A stretch of DNA of 64,000 nucleotides, from the NCBI RefSeq assembly GCF_964019385.1, contig NC_088654.1:1039101-1103100 (forward strand), written 5' to 3'. This document shows positions 56,508 to 64,000 of the stretch, piece after piece. Position numbers and translations under genes: made by a program. The notes beneath the pieces were generated by a model. The model did no database searches. It saw only the letters and a program-made list of their open reading frames with translations, and was not told where the DNA came from. Source of the DNA: Sycon ciliatum (taxonomy: Eukaryota > Porifera > Calcarea > Leucosolenida > Sycettidae). Every line of letters starts with the position of its first letter. The first letter of the stretch is position 1.

Positions 56508-57240
56508 CTATTTCGCACCTTCACGACGAACAGTGCCAAACAACTGCAAAGACAACACATTCTCCTTCTGAACACAAAGCTCAGGGTCTAACTTCCGTAT
56601 GTACAAAGCTTCCAACACGGCAAGATGTAACAAAGACCTACCACGCGACAAAACAGAGAATACATCATCGGAATACCACTCACGACAACTAGCACTGCCT
56701 GATAGGTGACACTTGATTGCCGAGGTACCGTTTCCCTGACCCGACGACTTGGCCGTTGTCACCTCTGATCCTGCTGCTTGCGAATCTCTCCCATTACGCC
56801 CTGCGTCCCTGCAATTCCGATTGCCTCGGTCGAGATCACTGTGCTGCTCTACGTCCAGTCTGTCCTGCTTCCGTGGTCTAGCTCGTTTCTTCACATTAAC
56901 CGTTGTTGTCACTTCCAGTATTAGCTCTTTTGATTCGTCATCAATTCGTCTCCTCAATTGGCTTCTGGTGACTGGATTGTCCAGATGTCAGTTTCGGTGG
57001 TTTCCGTATCGGTCTCTTCTTCTTGTTGACTGCTGTTTGGGTTGGCTCTAGCCCTGCGCCCGACGAAAAGGAGGAGGGGTCGGCAAGCGTATCCACAGCG
57101 GACTTGGACAAGTCCACCTCAGACACAGACTGCACTGGACACTTCGGTGGACGACCACGCCGAGGCCGAGAACCACGTGCAGTTACAGGGACAAGATGCA
57201 ACGGTACATGTTGACGAATCAGGGAGAGGGCGTAATGGGC
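56508..57240 (-). pseudogene. Insert-type GIY-YIG nuclease, frameshifted (Penelope-like copy 3)
   Basis: The minus strand reads IRQHVPLHLVPVTARGS, an AT-hook-like RPRRGRPPK and a linker in one frame down to 56941. It then continues in another frame from 56957 with RRIDDESKELILEV, an acidic and basic linker, and the C-terminal half SCREWYSDDVFSVLSRGRS, LAVLEALYIRKLDPEL, CVQKENVLSLQLF. The GIY-YIG start itself is missing or unreadable. Confidence 0.65.
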
Positions 57241-57558
57241 GTAGTGGGAGGGCAGGGCAGGACAGGGCGTAATGGGAGAGATTCGCAAGCAGCAGGATCG
57301 GAGGTGACAACGGCCAAGTCGTCGGGTCTGGGAAACGGTACCTGGGCAATCAAGTGTCACCTGTCGGGCAGTGCTAGTTGTCGTGAGTGGTATTCCGATG
57401 ATGTATTCTCTGTTTTGTCACGTGGTAGGTCTTTGTTACATCTTGCCGTGCTGGAAGCTTTGTACATACGTAAGTTAGACCCTGAGCTTTGTGTTCAGAA
57501 GGAGAATGTGTTGTCTTTGCAGTTGTTTGGCACTGTTCGTCGTGAAGGTGCGAAATAG
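57196..57558 (+). pseudogene. Inverted duplicate of the GIY-YIG C-terminal half
   Basis: From about 57264 rightwards this is the mirror copy of 56508-56808 and encodes the same C-terminal half, ending at TAG 57556-57558. It has no nuclease N-terminal half, so it is a by-product of the inverted duplication. Confidence 0.65.
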
Positions 57559-57864
57559 ATCCCTAGATTTCTTGATATTTCTCTCTATTTTTCTTGTCAA
57601 TACGTTTTTGTCACTTATTGGATTTGCATGCTGTTTTCTTCATTCTTCACATCTATTTTTTCGTGTCACTTCTGCACATAATTGGAGTGATATATTTCTG
57701 AACTTCTTTTCCTTATAGTTGTAGTCTTTTAGCTTATTTCCATCATTCCCTGTAGTATTTTGACAAGAAGGGAACGAAAACGTTCAATACTTTGACACAT
57801 GTCCTAATTGGCTGGTGGTGAGTCTTGCATAGATGCATGCGTAGATAATACATTTTGTTGTATT

Positions 57865-58343
57865 ATTATTATTATTATGGAGTTGGCTTCATTTCACTTA
57901 CGTTGTCATGACATGAGGTAAGAACCCCATCACCGGGCCAAAAGAGACCAAGGGTAATGAGAGAAAAAAATAGATAAATGGCCAACGCAATGAAGACCGA
58001 AGCAAAAAAGGATTAAAACCAAAGCAAAAATATTGAAAGCCGACGCAGAAACTGAGAGACGGACAGAAATAAGCAGAACGATGGAAGAGGCCAGGACATA
58101 TTCGAATACAAAAAGATCGAGGAGGACAGGACATATTCGAATACAAAAAGAGTAATCACAAAAATGGACTACCAGTACAGGAATAGACCTGTAGAAATAG
58201 AGGAAGAGATTAATGCCGGACATACTCAAATGGCAAGAGAAAAATCAGGCTGTAAAGATCGTCATACTGCACATCCATGGATGTCGAAGCAAATGCGGTA
58301 TTGAAGGTTTATACGGACTAGCTCTACCCGTAACATGAGGAGC
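57865..58343. other. Spacer with ATT tract, no gene recognised
   Basis: An ATT tract lies at 57869-57880. At 58085-58150 a block containing ggacatattcgaatacaaaa is directly duplicated. The rest is probably the 3' UTR of the next LINE. Confidence 0.5.
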
Positions 58344-61300
58344 CTAATGCCGAATGCCAAGAACCGACTTGACGATGTTCAGTGTGCCCAGGATAGCACA
58401 TTGCTGAGCCCTTTCAATGCGCAGAGTGCCTGCCAATGCCAACACAAAGTGTGAGAGGGACACACCAGTCAGTCCACGAAGCTCCCCAACAACCAGGGGC
58501 ACAAAGCGGACATCATCTACATGCCAGATGCGCCGCAGCTCTTGGCAAAGGGGAGCGTACTTTGTTATTTTTTCGGCGATTTTTGTGGGCACATTCTGGT
58601 CCAATGGAACACTGACATCCATCAGCAGCACCTGTGAGCTGGACCGCAACACCAGGCCTGGACCGTTGTGGCGCACTTGCGTATCCGTTGGGATATATGA
58701 ACTCCCACAGGAGCTTCATGTCAAGATTTTCCGTGACAGGCACAAGATGATGCTTCAGCGGGTTGCTTCCCGGCCGACCCAGACCATGCCGCTTGCATAG
58801 TGCCCAATGCACCAACTTGATGAGCGTGTCATGCCTTTCGATATACAGTGTTTTGGCTAGGGCTGGGCAACAGGCCACAATGTGATCAACTGTTTCTCCG
58901 CGAGTGCCGCAAACTCGACAAATGTCCACAACGTCTCCCCGTCCAATGACCGTGACCTGATAGTGCCTGGTCGCAATGGCCTGATCCTGTACAGCCAGCA
59001 AGAGTCCCTCTGTCGCAGGCCTGATCGTTGGCGATTTCAGCCAGCGAAAACTCAAGCCCATGTCCAAGCCAGCATCAGAAAGTCTTCTCCAGAACTGGCC
59101 ATGGAGAGGCTTACCTTGGATAACGGCCAGGCACCGGAGAGCAACGGCCTTCTTGACAATGACTTTTGTGGCAGTCTCCAAGTCGGATAGGTCAAGTTCA
59201 CCCAGAAGTCTGGAGGCTTGACGTGTAACTGATTTTGACGGTGCCACATCATCGTCGTGATGGCGCTTAACAGCAGCCAACAGTGGCACGTTTGGGTGGG
59301 CTTGTAGGTACCCCGCCACCCGGACACGGGTTCTATCCAGGAGATCCCGGAATGATAAAATTCCTCGACCACCCATGCCACAAGGCAGGTGGACCCTGGT
59401 GGCAGAGTCCTTGGGGTGGCGGGCGTGTGCTTTAAACAGTGCTTGGCGGGTCTGTCGGTCGAGTTCCTCTATCTCTGCCTTTGTCCACTCAACGATGCAC
59501 AGAGAGTAGAGGATGACTGGAATGGCAAAGGTGTTGATGGCTTTGACCAAGTTCCTGGCGTTCAATTGAGACGAGCATATCAATTGAAGACGGCGGCCGA
59601 ACTCAGACTTTGCTGTGGTCTTCAATTCGGTGGCGTGAAAATGTGCTGATTCCGGGACACCAAGGTACCTGTAGGACTCCTCCGCCTGCAGCTTAGCAAT
59701 GGCGTGGCCCTGGAGTGTCTGGAGAGCAGACTGCTGATCGCTCTGGGCTCTCCCCCGTTTCATAGTGAGCCAGCTAGACTTTGACGGGTTGAAATGCATA
59801 CCAATGCAGTCGCCCATTGACTCCACGACATTGGTCATGGAGAGCAGATTATTGTCGTTTCGGGCGAAGAGCTTCATGTCGTCCATGTATCACAGGTGCG
59901 ATATAGGGCACACGTGGGCCGATGGGCCACAGTGGTAGCCAAGACCCGTCCTGGTCAACTCGCCACTGATCGGATTTAGAGACAGGCAAAATAGCAGTGG
60001 AGAAAAGGAATCGCCCTGGAAAATGCCACGGTGGATAGATATTGGGCGACTGAATGCACGGGGTGTTTGACCAGGCAGTACCATTTGCGTTCTCCAATGA
60101 TCCATCATGCTTGAGATGCATGAGACAAGATTGTCTGCAAAGCGGGTAGATCAACAGGCATCTCCGGATCCACTGGTGAGACAGGCTATCGAAGGCTTTG
60201 CGGAAGTCCACCCAGCACGTCGAAAGATTCCGACTACGGGATGCTGCATCCTCTAGAACCATCTTGTCGATCATTAGTGGGTAAAGGCATCCACCACGCC
60301 CTGGAGTACAGCCAACTTGCTCATCTGCAAAGATATCCTCTGAAGATAAATGGCGGCGCCACATGGCAGCAGCGAGTAAGGATGTGAATATCTTGCTAAT
60401 CGTTGGCAGGCATGTTATTGGGCGATAATTCTCGGGCCTAGAAAGGTCTCCTTTCTTAGGCAGTAGAGTGGTGATACTAAACGAGAACCAGGCCGGCGAC
60501 TCTGTCTCTGCATCCAGGATTGATTGAAAGGAGACCACAAGACGCTCGTGGATAGACGAAAACTTCTTCCACCAAAATGCATGGATCTTGTCCCGTCCTG
60601 GGGCTTTCCAGTTGTTTGATTTCTTCAAGATGTCCCTGAGGTCCTCCAGTTGAAGAATGACACGGTCTTGTTGTTGAATCTCCTCACAGTCCCTCTCCCA
60701 ATTATGAAGCCAAGCACCGCCACGCAGCTCCACGGGTTGTTCAAGTATAGATGACCAGAACTCAGTAACAGCCTCAGCCGATGGATGCGCAGCAGCCTGG
60801 TCGACAGGTGGCTGCCCAGGCATTTCCGTAGACTTGATCATAATGCGGTAGAACTGTCGTTAATTCGTGACAAAAACACGATTCTCCGACCTGCGTGTTG
60901 CCTCTAGCTAATAGCACCGGATCCGTGCGGCTGTTGCTTCTAGCTGCATTTTCGTATGCTCCAGTAGCTGTCGGGCCTGATCCAAAGTCTGAACTTTATA
61001 TTGCCGGTGGATCCTGTGCTGCTTGATGTTGGTGTCAGAGAGGGATCCATCACGCAGGAAGCTGGTCAGCCGGGAGACGTCAGCCGTCAGTGCACAAACT
61101 CGTTTTTCAAGGCGTTGTCGCCAGGCAGGCAAGGAGCGTTCTCCTCTAGCTGTGTCAGGGGAACCATCTGTATTGATATCCAGCAGTGAGAGTACAAGCT
61201 TGGCCCCAGCATAGACCATGTCACTGATCTGGCCAAGCGAGGTGGTCTAATTTCGCACCTCACGGTCACACTCCAGGAGTCTAGGGAGTATCTTGTTCAC

Positions 61301-62116
61301 ACGGGCAGTGGCAGAGGCCAGAGACTTCCTGGCCACGTGCCTAGGTACTGGTAGGCTCGACCTGGACTCTGGAGTAGTTGCACTGCACTGTTCGTAGATT
61401 TCAACAAGTTTGGCGTAAAGTGGTGTACTATCTGGCTCGAACGCACCCAGGGTGTCACTAGCGTTGGTGCCAGTTTGCATTGCTGCGCCAGTGCCATCAC
61501 CCGAACCACCTGATGTAACTGAGTTGTCAGGACTAGCTCCACGCAAACCATCAACAGAAGCGTCCAGCAACTCACTGTGGGTGGCCTCAGCAACGTTTGG
61601 GCTAGTCACCATGCCGTCACACGAACCAGGCACCAAGATCGACGCACCAGACTCACCCAAAGCATTCGCCTCCGGCAGCTCCGCAGGCACAGCGTTATCA
61701 GTGCCAGCCGTCACGAGCAATCCGTCCCTTCCAAACCGAGCCTTTATCTCATCAAATTCGATGTCGGTAATCTTTTTTGTTCTTTTCACAAACCTAAGCT
61801 GGTCCATGAGGTGCTGCTTAGACAACGGTCGGTCGAAGCGCAGCTGAGTCCATTCCATCGGCATCCGGTCTCCGTACACACGTACCGTACCGCCGACTGA
61901 GGCTATAAGATAACATCTTGCAACATGGATGCAGTGAATGGGATTTTTTAGGAGCTGCATCTGCGCCTTGATCCGAGAGGGTGGTGGCGTTCCTGCGGAT
62001 GCGGAAAACTGGGCCTTTGGCCGAGTCTCACGCGAACCGTGAATTTTTTTTTTTTTTGCAACATCTTCGTTGTCCTGTCGGCTCCATTTCAACCTCCTGT
62101 TGGCTGGCTCGGACAT
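58344..62116 (-). pseudogene. Near full-length LINE with restriction-like endonuclease, many lesions
   Basis: Minus-strand order: N-terminal region (MSEPANRRLKWSRQDNEDVA, 62116-61247), a coiled segment PAWRQRLEKRVCALTADVSRL, RT from about 60700 (WKAPGRDKIHAFWWKKF, TLLPKKGDLSRPENYRPITC, WVDFRKAFDSLSHQWI, the catalytic box YMDDMKLF at 59887-59864), post-RT region, zinc motif CRVCGTRGETVDHIVACCP, and nuclease end with LLMDVSVPLD and EKITKYAPL. Stops interrupt it (TAG 61247-61249, TAG 60908-60910, a TAA near 60857, a TGA just before YMDD), with frameshifts near 60150 and 58700. The nuclease Pro-Asp reads Pro-Gly. It is a relative of the fragment at 50.5-51.7 kb. Confidence 0.83.
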
Positions 62117-62274
62117 ACACTAATGGCAAATACTACACAAAATGATAGACAAGGGCTACTTGACACGAGGAATGCAACAGTGGGAAAAGCGAAAAGGAAT
62201 AGGAGCTAGCAGTATGTGGAGAAGCCCACTCTGCCAGAGCTCCTATTTTTCAAACTTGCTTCTGCATCGCGGTT

Positions 62275-62296
62275 ATTATTATTATTATTGTTATTA
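62275..62296. repeat. (ATT)n microsatellite
   Basis: Short ATT/GTT tract at the left border of a SINE copy. Confidence 0.85.
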
Positions 62297-62299
62297 TTT

Positions 62300-62568
62300 G
62301 GGACTCGCCGCGTGCTAGTTTGTACGTGAAGTGTGTGGGTACAGTGAGGGCTGCGTCCCACCCGCCTGTGTGGATTCACAGGAAGTGTGAGTTACGAAGT
62401 CTGAAGAAAACGTTGAACGGTCTCTGCTTGGATGACGACTACACCATAGCTCAGTGGTTAGAGCATCGCTGGCTACAAGCGAGGGTCCCTGGTTCGAGTC
62501 CTGGTGGTGACAGTCAATTTTTTCTTCAGACTTTCCCGTTTGTCTCTTTCCCTCAAAACCAGTTAATA
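62300..62568 (+). mobile_element. tRNA-derived SINE, dispersed full-length copy
   Basis: Starts gggactcgccgcgtgctagt and ends ccctcaaaaccagttaat. The core, boxes A and B and the T6 run match the array unit. ATT-type tracts flank it. It shows that the natural unit boundary is gggactcgccgcg to ccagttaat. Confidence 0.9.
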
Positions 62569-62599
62569 TTGTTATTATTATTACTATTAAGGACACTAC

Positions 62600-62728
62600 A
62601 CTACACCATAGCTCAGTGGTTAGAGCATCGCTGGCTACAAGCGAGGGTCCCTGGTTCGAGTCCTGGTGGTGACAGTCAATTTTTTCTTCAGACTTTTCCC
62701 TTTTGCCTCTTTCCCTCAAACTAGTGAA
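62600..62728 (+). mobile_element. tRNA-derived SINE, 5' truncated copy
   Basis: Begins at the tRNA-like core (ctacaccatagctcagtggt) and runs to the tail ccctcaaactagtgaag, followed by an ATT tract. Confidence 0.88.
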
Positions 62729-62735
62729 GATTATT

Positions 62736-63426
62736 TTTATTATTATTATTATAGACAACACCTCATGGCATGAAAAGAAAATCAGCCAGTACGGGAGATG
62801 AGGGTATTAACCAACCATGGTGAATAGATAATTAAAGAAGAAAAGTAACGGTCAAGACGGAGAAGCATGGGAGGGACAGGTGATGGTGAATCTAGTGAGC
62901 AGATTTTAATGTGTCCAGGTCCAGGAAACTGGCATTGCGCGTAGTAGCGGGCGGTCCAAGCCAAGCAGAGTAGGCAACAAAGAGTGTTGAGTGTACAAGG
63001 GAGGCCGTTTTAGCCAAGGATAGGGCAACAGAGTGTCATGTCTGGGGGCCATCTGTGGTTCGCAATCAGTTGTACACGCTAAGATGAGGAGGATGTAGAG
63101 CTAGTTTAAATTTGCGAGCCAAAGTGCATATTAATTTTTGGCAGTGGGTTGACAGTGGACAAGCATTATCAAGGGCATACAGGGCATATAGACATATTCA
63201 TAAATGAAATATCTTCAATACCCATGAGCTACATTGTATATGATAATTATATCATTATATCATCGTTTTAGCTCAATTTCTTTCCCATGTCATAGTCCTG
63301 TTTATCATGTTCAGCATAAGCGAAGTTGTGAATCAGGCTTGCATGGTTGAGTCCAACGCGTACATGCAAGTAATAATAATAATAATACAGGAAGCAGAAG
63401 AGTAGAGAGGGGGAAGTCTAAACAGG
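62736..63426. other. No gene recognised; (ATA)n near the right end
   Basis: No domain-bearing frame. A short AAT tract (63373-63387) adjoins the next LINE fragment. Confidence 0.5.
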
Positions 63427-64000
63427 ATACGAAGAAGTTTCCTATCGTGCTTTCGAGACGCTCAGCGAGAACCGAGGACAATCCACACCAGCTAACAGCA
63501 TCGTGCATAAAAAGAGGCAAGATAATGGAGACCTAGTCGGGATCTGTTTTTTCGATCTTGCCAAGGCCTTCGATACCGTCTGGCACCGGGGGCTCTTGGC
63601 CAAGCTTCGTGGATCGTTTACTGTAGACGGCAATCCCCTGCTATGGCTGACATCTTACCTAACTGGGCGAACGCAGTACGTCACGGTACATGGGACGTCC
63701 TCAGCCAACACAACAGCACTATCCGGAGTTCCCCAGGGTTCCATCCTCGGTCCCCTTCTTTTTATCTTATACGTCAATGATCTGCCCGCAGCTGCCCCGG
63801 GCACATCACTATTCGCAGACGATACAACGCTCCTACGGGCATCTCCTAACATCACTGGCCTGATGAGTAACCTAGCTAACGGGATTCAAAGAGTAATTTC
63901 CTGGATGTCGTCTTGGCGGTTATCGCCCAATCTGTCTAAAACTAAAATCATGCTCTTTCCTTCTCAGCCTGATGTTCCACCCCTCCTCCATCCCACTTTC
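63427..64000 (+). pseudogene. LINE reverse transcriptase fragment, runs off the window
   Basis: An open frame from about 63427 reads RAFETLSENRGQSTPANSIV, then LVGICFFDLAKAFDTVWHRG, ALSGVPQGSILGPLLFILYV and the catalytic box LFADDTTLL (63809-63835), continuing open to base 64000. These are RT motifs of APE-type LINEs of the CR1/L2/jockey group. The N-terminal endonuclease is missing; the 5' end adjoins an AAT tract, so the copy is 5' truncated. Whether the 3' part is intact cannot be seen. Confidence 0.8.

Larger units (their letters stand above)
56209..57864. mobile_element. Palindromic Penelope-like element (copy 3)
   Basis: Arms of about 600 bp (56209-56808 and 57264-57864) are inverted copies. 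Each encodes the same C-terminal half of the insert-type GIY-YIG nuclease, ending SLQLFGTVRREGAK: minus strand 56508-56957, plus strand 57196-57558. The 455-bp centre carries, on the minus strand, the first part of the domain (IRQHVPLHLVPVTARGS with RPRRGRPPK). So the minus strand holds a longer element and the plus arm is a shorter inverted copy of its end. Hammerhead-like remnants lie in both arms (57754-57791 plus and its mirror near 56280). Confidence 0.78.

Overview
The window is repeat-dense nuclear DNA from an animal, probably a non-vertebrate such as a sponge or cnidarian. The evidence is phase 1-1 exons for EGF-type domains with canonical GT/AG splice sites, and a mobile-element fauna (tyrosine-recombinase retroelements, Ty3-like LTR elements, Penelope-like elements with GIY-YIG nucleases, APE-type and restriction-like-endonuclease LINEs, TIR MITEs, tRNA-derived SINEs) typical of invertebrate metazoan genomes. 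There are no bacterial genes, operons or rRNA. The species cannot be fixed by eye.

Layout. 1-2413: a 45-bp and a 21-bp minisatellite. 2414-7255: a Ngaro/DIRS-type element with a full A1-ORFs-B1-A2-B2 split direct repeat, inserted into the 21-bp array, which resumes at 7256. 7699-10844: two very long (TG)n tracts around a LINE 3' end with four zinc fingers. 10.9-14.1 kb: MITEs, minisatellites and a LINE endonuclease fragment. 14387-18540: a Ty3-type LTR element with identical LTRs and a TTCAG target duplication. 21.4 kb and 37.1 kb: the only probable host exons, both minus strand, Cys-rich, phase 1-1. 22.4-27.4 kb: foldbacks, an RT-nuclease retroelement and a TTAA-flanked MITE. 27371-34848: 27 tandem copies of a 281-bp tRNA-derived unit. 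34.9-36.9 kb: Penelope-like pieces with hammerhead ribozymes. 38.6-42.9 kb: foldbacks and a second DIRS-like element. 42936-44757: a small LTR element carrying a signal peptide-ubiquitin reading frame. 45.9-47.2 kb: a second zinc-finger LINE. 47705-49667: a gag-protease-only LTR element. 50.5-64 kb: LINEs with a restriction-like endonuclease, a tandem 592-bp hammerhead repeat, Penelope-like elements and SINE copies.

Themes. Most coding sequence belongs to mobile elements, and most is broken by stops or frameshifts. Several insertions nevertheless look young because their terminal repeats are identical or nearly so. The most unusual items are: (1) the LTR element whose only cargo is a secreted, circularly ordered ubiquitin-like frame; (2) four hammerhead ribozymes that fold cleanly, plus a graded series of decayed ones, two of the intact ones spaced exactly one 592-nt monomer apart; (3) the complete split-repeat retroelement inside a satellite; (4) a minisatellite that copies a host 5' splice site; (5) a minisatellite born inside a reverse transcriptase gene.
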